Assembly: GCA_902783395.1 (NCBI GenBank)
Contig: CACZRA010000299.1
Coordinates: 1 to 15,896 of the forward strand
Reading direction: 5' to 3'
From: an uncultured Lachnospiraceae bacterium
GTDB taxonomy: Bacteria > Bacillota > Clostridia > Lachnospirales > Lachnospiraceae
DNA length: 15,896 nucleotides
Below are positions 6,064 through 13,770 of this stretch, in pieces. A program made the position numbers and the translations under genes. The stretch's first letter is position 1. Each line of letters begins with the position of its first letter. The notes below the pieces were generated by a model. That model ran no database searches. It was not told the DNA's origin and was given only the letters and a program-made list of their open reading frames with translations.

Positions 6064-7701
6064 ATGCCGATCACGGAATTATTAGCAAGAAATGCAAAAG
6101 AACACGGGGACGAGATCGCACTCGTTGAGCTGAATCCAATGATAAAGGATATCAGGCGCATGACGTGGAGGGAATACGATCTTATTCAGTCCGAATCGGA
6201 TGAGCCTTACAGGAGGGAGATAACATGGCGGATATTTGACGAGAAGGCAAACCGTTTTGCGAATATGCTCATAGGACGGGGGATACAGAAGGGCGACAAG
6301 GTCGGGATCCTTCTTATGAACTGCCTGGAGTGGCTTCCGATCTATTTCGGAGTGCTGAAGACGGGAGCACTCGCCGTGCCGCTGAACTTCAGATATGCGC
6401 CGGATGAGATAGAATACTGCGTTAATCTTGCTGAGGTGGACATTCTTGTATTCGGTCCCGAGTTCATAGGAAGAGTAGAGGAGATAGCTGACAGGATAGC
6501 GGAGCACAGGCTTTTATTCTATGTGGGAGAAAACTGTCCGACCTTTGCCGAGAGCTATAACTCCCATACTGCGGACTGCTCATCGGTAGCTCCCGACATA
6601 AAGCTTACGGATGATGACTATGCCGCCATCTATTTTTCAAGCGGAACTACGGGATTTCCGAAGGCAATACTGCATAAGCACAGGGCGCTGACCCACTCGG
6701 CTGCGGTAGAGCAGAAGCATCACGGACAGACAAAGGATGATGTGTTCTTATGCATCCCTCCGCTCTATCACACCGGAGCAAAAATGCACTGGTTCGGGTC
6801 GCTTGTCTCCTGCAGCAAGGCTGTCCTTCTTAAGGGGATCCGTCCCGAGTTCATACTTGACGCGGTGTCGAGGGAGAAATGCACGATAGTGTGGCTTCTG
6901 GTTCCCTGGGCACAGGATATACTCGATGCGCTTGACCGCGGAGAACTTAAGGCTGAGGATTATGAGCTGTCGCAGTGGAGGCTCATGCATATCGGAGCCC
7001 AGCCCGTACCGAGGTCGCTGATAAGACACTGGAGGGATTATTTCCCGGAGCATGCCTATGATACGAACTACGGCCTGTCCGAATCGATAGGTCCCGGCTG
7101 TGTGCATCTCGGAGTAGAGAATATAGACCATGTCGGCGCCATAGGCGTACCCGGCTACGGCTGGGAATGCAAGATAGTGGATGAGCAGAGGCAGGAGGTT
7201 TCGCAGGGCGAGGTCGGAGAGCTTGCCGTGAGGGGCCCCGGGGTAATGGTCTGTTATTATCACGATGAGAAAGCTACCGATGAGGTCATGGATGCCGAAG
7301 GCTGGCTTTACACCGGAGACATGGCAAAGCAGGACGGAGAAGGGTTTTATTATCTGGTCGACAGGAAGAAGGATGTTATCATATCCGGCGGTGAGAATAT
7401 ATATCCCGTGCAGATCGAGGACTTCATCCACGGCTTTGATCCGGTGAACGATGTCGCGGTGATAGGACTTGCCGACAAGAGGCTCGGTGAGATAGCCGCG
7501 GCGATAATAGAAATAAAGAAGGGCTTTACATGCACGGAGGAAGAGGTGCAGGAATTCTGCAAGAAGCTTCCTAAGTACAAGAGACCCAGAAAGATCATAT
7601 TTGCGGAGGTTCCGAGAAACGCTACCGGCAAGATAGAAAAGCCGAAGCTCAGGGAGACCTATGGAGCTATGAATCTGGTAGAAAAGGAAAATGAAGGATA
7701 A
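6064..7701 (+). CDS. Second AMP-dependent acyl-acid synthetase/ligase (ANL superfamily)
   Basis: A 545-residue adenylate-forming enzyme, expected to make an acyl-AMP and then an acyl-thioester in the cytoplasm. Motifs, numbered from the ATG at 6064: phosphate loop YFSSGTTGFPK (190-200), A5 YGLSES (336-341), YTGD (416-419), A8 hinge block DRKKDVIISGGENIYP (433-448), and the C-terminal catalytic lysine in NATGKIEK (K523). It resembles medium/long-chain acyl-CoA synthetases (LNFRYAPDEIEYC, FGPEFIGRVEEI). The frame is open back to a TTG at 6001, but a GAGG site (6051-6054) fits the ATG at 6064, and the promoter would start RNA near 6001. Near the N-terminus RRMTWREYD (~31-39) and RREITWRIFD (~50-59) look like two copies of the same element. 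Its 3' end overlaps the HD-GYP gene by 11 bases. Little sequence is shared with the ligase at 3444 beyond class motifs, so the two probably differ in substrate. Confidence 0.94.
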   Translation: MPITELLARNAKEHGDEIALVELNPMIKDIRRMTWREYDLIQSESDEPYRREITWRIFDEKANRFANMLIGRGIQKGDKVGILLMNCLEWLPIYFGVLKTGALAVPLNFRYAPDEIEYCVNLAEVDILVFGPEFIGRVEEIADRIAEHRLLFYVGENCPTFAESYNSHTADCSSVAPDIKLTDDDYAAIYFSSGTTGFPKAILHKHRALTHSAAVEQKHHGQTKDDVFLCIPPLYHTGAKMHWFGSLVSCSKAVLLKGIRPEFILDAVSREKCTIVWLLVPWAQDILDALDRGELKAEDYELSQWRLMHIGAQPVPRSLIRHWRDYFPEHAYDTNYGLSESIGPGCVHLGVENIDHVGAIGVPGYGWECKIVDEQRQEVSQGEVGELAVRGPGVMVCYYHDEKATDEVMDAEGWLYTGDMAKQDGEGFYYLVDRKKDVIISGGENIYPVQIEDFIHGFDPVNDVAVIGLADKRLGEIAAAIIEIKKGFTCTEEEVQEFCKKLPKYKRPRKIIFAEVPRNATGKIEKPKLRETYGAMNLVEKENEG

Positions 7702-8896
7702 GGGCTGGTTTTCCAAAAATATATATAAGAACAGAAGGATCTACACCATGTTGTTTCTATTTTATGCCATGGTGCTTCTGGGCGTTTTCATTTACTACCA
7801 CAATATGCGGGACCGTACCTATGTCGTAAAGGGAGAGCCTGATTCGGCCGAAGACAGTGAGCTTTCCATAACCGGTGAAAGATCCAAGGAGTGGAGTGAG
7901 CACAGCGTGGCCGGCATGAGCAAGGGCATGGAGTATGATTTCGTCATAACAAACAACGGCAACGGGGATGTGCTCGAATGGCAGGCGGAGATAGACTTCG
8001 GCTCGGATTTCGTGATAGACAGCTCGTGGAACGGTGATTTTGAAATATCTGATCATACACTGGTAGTAGATCCCGATAAGCAGACAGCAGAGCTTGCCTC
8101 AGGGGAGCAGAAGACCTTCGGTCTCGTAATGATCTCGGTAGGCGAGCAGGAGGTCACGGAATACAGGCTCTACTACAAGGAAAACTTCCAGATGACCGAT
8201 TCGCCTGTGTTCTGGCTTGTGATAGCGGCCTTCATAATAACGATGACCGTATTCATTACGGATGAGATAAACTACCGAAGATACAGCAAGCTGAGGAAGT
8301 GGCAGGAGGAGATACAGGCAGTCCTCCTGGAGAGCTTTACGACCTTTGCGAATATCATCGACGCAAAGGATCCTTATACACAGGGACATTCGCTGAGGGT
8401 TGCCCTGTACGCGAAGCTCCTTGCGGAAAAGATGGGATACGACGATACCGAGCAGGAAAGGGTATACTGGATCGGAATGCTGCACGATATCGGAAAGATC
8501 GGAATAACCGACGTGATACTGCAGAAGCCGGGACAGCTTGATAATATCGAATATTCCACCATTCAGACACACGTGGATATAGGAGGTATAATACTTAAGG
8601 ATTTTAAGGCGCTTCCGGATATCGCGGACGGGGCGCAGTACCATCACGAGAGATGGGACGGAAAGGGATACTCCAAGCATCTTTCGGGAAAGGAGATACC
8701 GGAGATAGCGCGGATAATCTGCATAGCGGACTCCTTTGACGCGATGACGAGCCCGAGGGTCTACAGGAAGGCACTTTCGGTGGAGTTTGCGAAAAATGAG
8801 CTTGTAAAGTGTTCCGGTACGCAGTTTGATCCGGATATTGTTCCCGTCATGATAAAGCTCATAGATGAGGGCTCGGTACCGGTGGATATACCATGA
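7691..8896 (+). CDS. Membrane HD-GYP phosphodiesterase with CBM2-like outer domain
   Basis: A 401-residue signalling protein. Residues 18-37 form a first membrane helix, 38-170 an outer domain, 171-190 a second helix, then a short linker and a cytoplasmic HD-GYP domain (~205-395). HD-GYP enzymes hydrolyse cyclic di-GMP. Metal-site residues are in place: H233, H265-D266 in MLHDIGK, H294, H318-H319 in HHERWDGKGY, and D347 in ADSFDAMTS. The GYP element reads GYS (326-328); the proline is absent. The outer domain resembles family 2 carbohydrate-binding modules: VITNNGNGDVLEWQAEIDF, then SSWNGDF (111-117), then LASGEQKTFGLVM (135-147). It may sense a polysaccharide and adjust c-di-GMP inside. The ATG at 7691 overlaps the upstream stop, and the glycosyltransferase start overlaps its own stop (ATGA), so the three genes are translationally coupled. 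HD-GYP is certain; ligand binding is inference. Confidence 0.92.
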   Translation: MKDKGWFSKNIYKNRRIYTMLFLFYAMVLLGVFIYYHNMRDRTYVVKGEPDSAEDSELSITGERSKEWSEHSVAGMSKGMEYDFVITNNGNGDVLEWQAEIDFGSDFVIDSSWNGDFEISDHTLVVDPDKQTAELASGEQKTFGLVMISVGEQEVTEYRLYYKENFQMTDSPVFWLVIAAFIITMTVFITDEINYRRYSKLRKWQEEIQAVLLESFTTFANIIDAKDPYTQGHSLRVALYAKLLAEKMGYDDTEQERVYWIGMLHDIGKIGITDVILQKPGQLDNIEYSTIQTHVDIGGIILKDFKALPDIADGAQYHHERWDGKGYSKHLSGKEIPEIARIICIADSFDAMTSPRVYRKALSVEFAKNELVKCSGTQFDPDIVPVMIKLIDEGSVPVDIP

Positions 8897-9837
8897 CCGT
8901 AAGCGTATGTCTTATCGTGAAGAATGAGGAGAACGTGCTGGCGCGCTGTCTGTCTTCCCTTGAGTGCATAGCGGATGAGACGGTCATCGTGGATACGGGA
9001 TCATCGGACGGCACAAAGACCGTGGCAGCGGGCTTTACGTCAAGGATATATGATTTTGAGTGGACTGATGATTTCGCGGCTGCAAGGAATTTTGCTTTTT
9101 CAAAATGCCGCTGCGATTATATTTATTCCGCAGATGCGGATGAGATCATCGATGAAGAGAATCAGGAGCGGTTCAGGAAACTCAAATCGGTACTTGACCC
9201 GGCGATAGACATCGTCCAGTTCCTGTACACGAACCAGCTTGAATACAACACGACATATAATTATGACAGAGAGCTCCGCCCCAAGCTTTACAAAAGGCTC
9301 AGGAGCTTCGTGTGGGAGGGAGAGGTCCACGAGCAGGTCAGGCTTGAGCCCGTGATCTTTGATTCCGACATTGAGATAATCCATAAGCCGGAGAAGCTTC
9401 ATTCGGGAAGGGATTTTGAGATATTCAGAAAAATATTTGAGCGCAGGGGAGCGTTGGAGCCGAGACTTCTCGATATGTATCTGCGTGAGCTTGCGGTGTC
9501 AGGCGGGGACAGTGACTATATTGCGGCAAGGCCGTTCATAGAGAAGGCTGCGGAGCAGGAGGGCGACGAAGCGAGGCTTAAGGATGAGCTTTATACGCTG
9601 ATGAGGGCATGCAGGGCGGTTTCGGATAAGGACGGGTTCATGAAATACGCTTTCAGGGCGTTGGCTCTGGGCGGGGTCACATCGGAGACGGCATACGAGC
9701 TGGGTGAATATTACAGCGCAGCCGGAGATAAAAAGGAGGCCGGTATGTGGTACTACAACGCGGCACATGAGACCGAGGCATCTCTGGATCACAGATACCA
9801 TGATGAATATCCGCAGCAGAAAACGGAGCTCCGGTAA
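8893..9837 (+). CDS. Family 2 glycosyltransferase with C-terminal helical (TPR-like) region
   Basis: A 314-residue cytoplasmic GT2 enzyme that transfers a sugar from a nucleotide donor. The start MTVSVCLIVKNEENVLARCL, the DTGSSDGT element (34-41) and the metal/nucleotide-binding D81-A-D83-E are typical of the SunS/WaaE-like branch, as is FAAARNFAFSKC before the DxD. The acceptor-side residues YKRLRSFVWEGEVHEQV (~132-148) are also recognisable. From ~195 to ~300 the sequence becomes paired helices of TPR type, which in related enzymes bind peptide or polymer acceptors. There is no membrane helix. It overlaps the HD-GYP stop by four bases (ATGA) and is the last gene of its unit; 83 bases and a new promoter separate it from rfbB. 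It might act on a surface polymer or modify a protein or peptide. The family is clear; sugar and acceptor are unknown. Confidence 0.9.
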   Translation: MTVSVCLIVKNEENVLARCLSSLECIADETVIVDTGSSDGTKTVAAGFTSRIYDFEWTDDFAAARNFAFSKCRCDYIYSADADEIIDEENQERFRKLKSVLDPAIDIVQFLYTNQLEYNTTYNYDRELRPKLYKRLRSFVWEGEVHEQVRLEPVIFDSDIEIIHKPEKLHSGRDFEIFRKIFERRGALEPRLLDMYLRELAVSGGDSDYIAARPFIEKAAEQEGDEARLKDELYTLMRACRAVSDKDGFMKYAFRALALGGVTSETAYELGEYYSAAGDKKEAGMWYYNAAHETEASLDHRYHDEYPQQKTELR

Positions 9838-9851
9838 GACGGACGCGGGAT

Positions 9852-9880
9852 TTGATGATAGATGCCTGATTTGGTATACT
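9852..9880 (+). promoter_or_regulatory. Promoter of the rfb/export unit
   Basis: TTGATG (9852-9857, four of six consensus -35 bases) is followed after 17 bases by TATACT (9875-9880), preceded by TG at 9872-9873 as an extended -10. Start of transcription would be near 9887, giving a leader of about 33 bases before the rfbB ATG at 9921. AGGAG (9910-9914) is the ribosome binding site. This is the best-formed promoter in the window. Confidence 0.72.
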
Positions 9881-9920
9881 TTCAGATATTACAGAGCACT
9901 CGGAGGGATAGGAGAAAATT

Positions 9921-11000
9921 ATGCGTACTTACTTGGTTACGGGGGGAGCCGGGTTCATAGGCTCCAATTTTATATACTATATGTTCCGCAAATACGGAAA
10001 TGATATCAGGATCATAAATGTGGATGCCCTGACTTACGCGGGTAATCTTGCCAATCTTGACGGCGTGAAGGACAGGAAGAATTACACCTTCCTAAGGGCT
10101 GATATCAGGAATAAGGACGCGATAGAGAAGATATTCAAAGAAAACAACGTGGATATCGTGGTGCATTTCGCTGCCGAAAGCCATGTGGACCGTTCCATAA
10201 CAGATCCCGAGGTCTTCGTTGAAACGAACGTGGTGGGGACCGCGGTGCTGCTCAATGCGGCAAAGGCTGTATGGGAGAAGGACGACGGAACCTTCAAAGA
10301 GGGGAAAAGATTTCTTCATGTTTCGACTGATGAGGTATATGGTTCTCTCAGTGATCCTAAGGATTATTTCTATGAGACAACGCCCTATGATCCGCATTCT
10401 CCTTATTCGGCAAGTAAGGCATCGGCCGATCTTATTGTCAAGGCCTATGTCGATACCTATCACTTCCCGGCCTGCATTACTAACTGCTCGAATAACTACG
10501 GACCTTACCAGTTCCCGGAGAAGCTGATCCCGCTGATGATAAACAACGCGCTTGCCGGAAAGAAGCTTCCCGTTTACGGTGACGGAAGGAATGTACGTGA
10601 CTGGCTCTATGTGGATGACCACTGCAAGGGCATAGACATGGTGATAGAAAAAGGCAGGCTCGGTGAGAAGTATAATATCGGCGGGCATAACGAGAGGGAG
10701 AACATACAGATAGTAAAGACCATAATAAGCACCCTCAGGGAGATACTTCCGGAGGATGATCCGAGACGGAACAACGTATCCGAGGACCTTATCACCTATG
10801 TCGAGGACAGAAAGGGACATGACAGGAGATACGCGATCGCTCCCGATAAGATAAGCAGTGAGCTCGGCTGGCTCCCCGATACGAAATTTGAGGACGGGAT
10901 AAGGCTCACCGTGAAGTGGTATTTGGAGCACAAGGCCTGGATGGAAAACATCACATCCGGCGATTATCAGGAATATTACAGGAGACAGTATTCGGTATGA
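9921..11000 (+). CDS. rfbB: dTDP-glucose 4,6-dehydratase
   Basis: A 359-residue NAD-dependent short-chain dehydrogenase of the extended type, second step of dTDP-L-rhamnose synthesis: dTDP-glucose to dTDP-4-keto-6-deoxyglucose. Visible marks are the dinucleotide-binding loop VTGGAGFIGSN (6-16), the catalytic pocket STDEVYG (135-141, including the D137-E138 pair that drives dehydration), and Y162-xxx-K166 in PYSASKASADL. The block NCSNNYGPYQFPEKLIPLM (188-206) and RNVRDWLYVDDH are family signatures. Length and ends are standard, and the ATG has AGGAG six bases upstream. It opens a unit with rfbA, which starts inside its stop codon (ATGA). A 6-deoxyhexose-containing surface glycan is the expected use. 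Nothing odd is seen. Confidence 0.97.
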   Translation: MRTYLVTGGAGFIGSNFIYYMFRKYGNDIRIINVDALTYAGNLANLDGVKDRKNYTFLRADIRNKDAIEKIFKENNVDIVVHFAAESHVDRSITDPEVFVETNVVGTAVLLNAAKAVWEKDDGTFKEGKRFLHVSTDEVYGSLSDPKDYFYETTPYDPHSPYSASKASADLIVKAYVDTYHFPACITNCSNNYGPYQFPEKLIPLMINNALAGKKLPVYGDGRNVRDWLYVDDHCKGIDMVIEKGRLGEKYNIGGHNERENIQIVKTIISTLREILPEDDPRRNNVSEDLITYVEDRKGHDRRYAIAPDKISSELGWLPDTKFEDGIRLTVKWYLEHKAWMENITSGDYQEYYRRQYSV

Positions 11001-11866
11001 AGGGAATAATTCTGGCCGGGGGATCCGGCACAAGGCTCTATCCGCTGACCAAGGCTGTCAGCAAACAGATGATGCCGGTGTATGACAAGCCGATGATCTA
11101 TTATCCCTTGTCGACACTGATGCTTGCGGGGATAAGGGAGATACTCATCATCTCAACCCCGAGGGATCTGCCGGGGTTCAGGGAGCTTTTCGGAGACGGC
11201 TCGCAGCTGGGACTTGATATGCGCTATGCGGTGCAGGAGGAGCCCAGAGGACTTGCGGATGCCGTCATCATAGGTGATGAGTTCATAGGAAAAGATAATG
11301 TCGCGATGGTGCTCGGGGACAATATCTTCTACGGGCATAATTTCTCAAAGATACTGAAGACCGCGGCGGACAGAAAGAAGGGCGCCACCATATTCGGATA
11401 CTACGTTAAGGATCCGAGGGAGTACGGAGTCGTGGAGTTCGGAGAGGACGGAAGGGCTATATCCATAGAGGAGAAACCGAAGAATCCGAAGAGCAACTAC
11501 GCTGTTCCGGGTCTTTATTTTTATGATAATGATGTGGTGGAGATAGCAAAGAACGTGAAGCCCTCCGCAAGAGGGGAGATAGAGATAACCTCCGTGAATA
11601 ATGAATATCTGAAGAGGGGAGATCTTTTTGTGGAGACTCTCGGACGCGGCTTTGCCTGGCTGGATACGGGGTCACATGACATGCTGCTGGACGCGGCCGA
11701 TTTCGTATCGGCCTTTCAGAAGAGACAGGGCCTGTATATTTCGTGCATAGAGGAGATCGCCTATAAGAGGGGATATATAAACAAAAAGCAGCTTCTGGAG
11801 CTTGCTAAGCCTCTCTCCAAGACGGCTTACGGACAGTATCTTAAGGATATTGCGAAGGGACTTTGA
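10997..11866 (+). CDS. rfbA: Glucose-1-phosphate thymidylyltransferase
   Basis: A 289-residue nucleotidyltransferase, first step of the dTDP-rhamnose pathway: glucose 1-phosphate plus dTTP to dTDP-glucose and pyrophosphate. The N-terminus MKGIILAGGSGTRLYPLT carries the GGSGTRL nucleotide loop (8-14). KQMMPVYDKPMIYYPLSTLM, VLGDNIFYG with the metal-binding Asp, and the FAWLDTGSHDMLLDA block are all typical of RmlA. The frame is open further upstream, but translation from 10997 gives the family N-terminus exactly and overlaps the rfbB stop as ATGA, indicating coupled translation. Length is normal. The next gene, a muramidase, starts within its stop at TTGA. Confidence 0.97.
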   Translation: MKGIILAGGSGTRLYPLTKAVSKQMMPVYDKPMIYYPLSTLMLAGIREILIISTPRDLPGFRELFGDGSQLGLDMRYAVQEEPRGLADAVIIGDEFIGKDNVAMVLGDNIFYGHNFSKILKTAADRKKGATIFGYYVKDPREYGVVEFGEDGRAISIEEKPKNPKSNYAVPGLYFYDNDVVEIAKNVKPSARGEIEITSVNNEYLKRGDLFVETLGRGFAWLDTGSHDMLLDAADFVSAFQKRQGLYISCIEEIAYKRGYINKKQLLELAKPLSKTAYGQYLKDIAKGL

Positions 11867-13179
11867 CGGATAAGCATAAGATATGGCTGATACCCGCGCT
11901 GATAATCGGATTTAACTGTCTTGCTTTTCTGATAATCCTGGGGATAAGCCTTAATAGGAAAGATAAGCCCGCTGCGGATGACGCGCCTCCTGCGGTATCG
12001 GAGGACGCTGCTGAAGAACCGTCCGTCAGGAAAGAAAGCGCAGGGGAAGAGTCTTTTGAAAAAGAAAATGAGCTTCCGGGTTTAAGTGAGTCATTTTATG
12101 ATGACGAGGAAAAGGCTGACGTGCCGGAAGCAAGCGGATATATTCTGCTCCTCACCTCGAGCGAATCTGACCTGAAGATACAGATGGTCGATTCATCGGG
12201 AAGCACGGCATCGGGGATGCGATGGAGTGCAAGCATCGGAAGACTTTCCGGTGCGGATGAGGAATCCGAGATTTACGAGGACCTTTTTGAGGCGGAGGAT
12301 GATGACCGGGACGGAGTCATATATCTTGATGAGATGCCCCCCGGGGAATATGACGTGATAGTGGATAACGGTTCCGGCATATCGGAAACCTCCTCCATAA
12401 CGATAAAGCCAAAAATCAGGTATACCGCGTCATCGGGGATAAGGAGCATCATTCTTCAGGAATCCGATATAGATGCATCGGTAGAGGATACGGGATCAAG
12501 TCCCGAAGAAAAGGAGACGGAAGCGGAGCTTGAGGGCGAAGGGGCCGATACTCCGGCAGAGGTAGTGCTTCCTCAGGGGACTCTCGGCATAGATGTATCC
12601 AAGTATAATAAGGATATCGACTGGGGGAGGGTCCGGGCCTCAGGCATAGAGTTTGCGATAATAAGAGCCGGATACAGGGGCTCGACCTCAGGAGTGCTGG
12701 TCGAGGATCCGTATTTCAGGCAGAACCTGGCAGGAGCCAAAGCCGCGGGGATGAACATAGGAGTTTATTTCTTTACACAGGCGATAACGCCTGATGAGGC
12801 GAAAGAGGAAGCAGAGGCGGTGGCTTCGCTCGTGAACGCATCGGATCTTTCGCTTCCGGTTTTCCTTGATGTGGAGAGCTCGGGAAATTCAAGCGGGGGA
12901 CGCGCGGATATGCTTGATACGGCAACCAGGACCGGGATCGTAAAGGTATTCTGCGAAACTGCGGAGAGCCTCGGGTACAGGGCAGGAGTCTATGCCAACA
13001 AGACATGGATGACGAAGTACCTTAACATGAGCGAGCTTGCGCCCTATACGAAGTGGCTTGCCCAGTACCGCGCGGCGGGGCCTACCTATGACGGTGAATA
13101 CAGTATATGGCAGTACTCATCGGGCGGAAGAGTGGACGGTATCACGGGACGCGTGGATCTCGATATATATCTGAGATAA
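11863..13179 (+). CDS. Membrane-anchored GH25 muramidase (lysozyme) with an Ig/prealbumin-like spacer domain
   Basis: A 438-residue surface enzyme. Residues 8-29 form an uncleaved-looking membrane anchor, followed by a Glu/Ser-rich spacer (~33-90), a beta-rich domain (~92-185), a second acidic spacer (~200-235) and a C-terminal GH25 catalytic domain (~241-438). GH25 enzymes cut the MurNAc-GlcNAc bond of peptidoglycan. Catalytic-site residues are present: D244 in LGIDVSKYN, D336 and E338 in FLDVESS, plus the terminal SIWQYSSGGRVDGITGRVDLDIY signature (split 414-433). The middle domain holds an EF-hand-like calcium loop at 146-157 (D-x-D-x-D-G-x-I-x-x-x-E). The start is TTG, overlapping the rfbA stop (TTGA), with AAGGGA upstream. 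Its place between rfbA and rfbC suggests opening of the wall for glycan export or attachment, or plain wall remodelling. Function of the domain is certain; its partner is inference. Confidence 0.92.
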   Translation: MTDKHKIWLIPALIIGFNCLAFLIILGISLNRKDKPAADDAPPAVSEDAAEEPSVRKESAGEESFEKENELPGLSESFYDDEEKADVPEASGYILLLTSSESDLKIQMVDSSGSTASGMRWSASIGRLSGADEESEIYEDLFEAEDDDRDGVIYLDEMPPGEYDVIVDNGSGISETSSITIKPKIRYTASSGIRSIILQESDIDASVEDTGSSPEEKETEAELEGEGADTPAEVVLPQGTLGIDVSKYNKDIDWGRVRASGIEFAIIRAGYRGSTSGVLVEDPYFRQNLAGAKAAGMNIGVYFFTQAITPDEAKEEAEAVASLVNASDLSLPVFLDVESSGNSSGGRADMLDTATRTGIVKVFCETAESLGYRAGVYANKTWMTKYLNMSELAPYTKWLAQYRAAGPTYDGEYSIWQYSSGGRVDGITGRVDLDIYLR

Positions 13180-13206
13180 ACAATACGGTGTTTAAGGAGA
13201 TTTGTT

Positions 13207-13770
13207 TTGGGGAAGATAAGTGTAGAGACATGTGAGATCGAGGGACTGAAGGTCATCACGCCGCAGGTGTTCGGCGATGAGAGAGGCTACTTCATGGAGA
13301 CGTATAATTACAACGACTTCAGGGAGGCGGGCATAAGCGAGGTCTTCGTACAGGACAATCAGAGCTCCAGCACAAAGGGTGTGCTGAGGGGGCTTCATTT
13401 CCAGATCGAGCATCCCCAGGATAAGCTTGTGAGGGTTGTCCGGGGAGAGGTTTTTGATGTGGCAGTGGACTTGAGAAAGGACTCACCGACCTGTGGAAAG
13501 TGGTTCGGGGCGGTGCTTTCGGAGCAGAATAAAAAGCAGTTCTTCATCCCGAAAAATTTTGCCCACGGCTTCCTGGTGCTTACGGATACCGCGGAATTCT
13601 GCTATAAGTGCACGGATTTCTATCATCCCGGAGATGAAGGCGGCCTGCCCTTTGATGATAAGGAGATAGGCGTCAGATGGCCCGATATCGACGGTGAGCT
13701 TAATATTAACGCAAGAGACAGGGGATGGCCTTCTTTCGCAGAGTACAAGGCAGCCCGCGGGATCGTATGA
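13207..13770 (+). CDS. rfbC: dTDP-4-dehydrorhamnose 3,5-epimerase
   Basis: A 187-residue cupin enzyme, third step of the pathway: epimerises dTDP-4-keto-6-deoxyglucose at C3 and C5 to dTDP-4-keto-L-rhamnose. Marks include FGDERGYFMETYN (22-34), RGLHFQ with catalytic H64, the substrate-binding K73 in QDKLVRVVRGEVFDVAVD, FIPKNFAHGFLVL (113-125) and the tyrosine Y133. The start is a TTG at 13207 with AAGGAGA (13194-13200) six bases before it; no ATG or GTG nearby gives the family N-terminus. Length is standard. Its stop overlaps the permease start (ATGA). The final reductase (rfbD) that would complete dTDP-L-rhamnose is not in the window. Confidence 0.96.
   Translation: MGKISVETCEIEGLKVITPQVFGDERGYFMETYNYNDFREAGISEVFVQDNQSSSTKGVLRGLHFQIEHPQDKLVRVVRGEVFDVAVDLRKDSPTCGKWFGAVLSEQNKKQFFIPKNFAHGFLVLTDTAEFCYKCTDFYHPGDEGGLPFDDKEIGVRWPDIDGELNINARDRGWPSFAEYKAARGIV

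Noticed and set aside
6748..7716. 322-codon open frame on the minus strand opposite the second ligase gene
   Set aside because: It lies fully antisense to a gene with complete family motifs, has no recognisable domain and no ribosome binding site of note; long antisense frames are common with this codon use.
8099..8680. 193-codon minus-strand frame inside the HD-GYP gene
   Set aside because: Antisense shadow; the plus strand carries the full HD-GYP metal site.
10092..11033. 313-codon minus-strand frame opposite rfbB
   Set aside because: It is the shadow of a well-supported enzyme gene and shows no family features.
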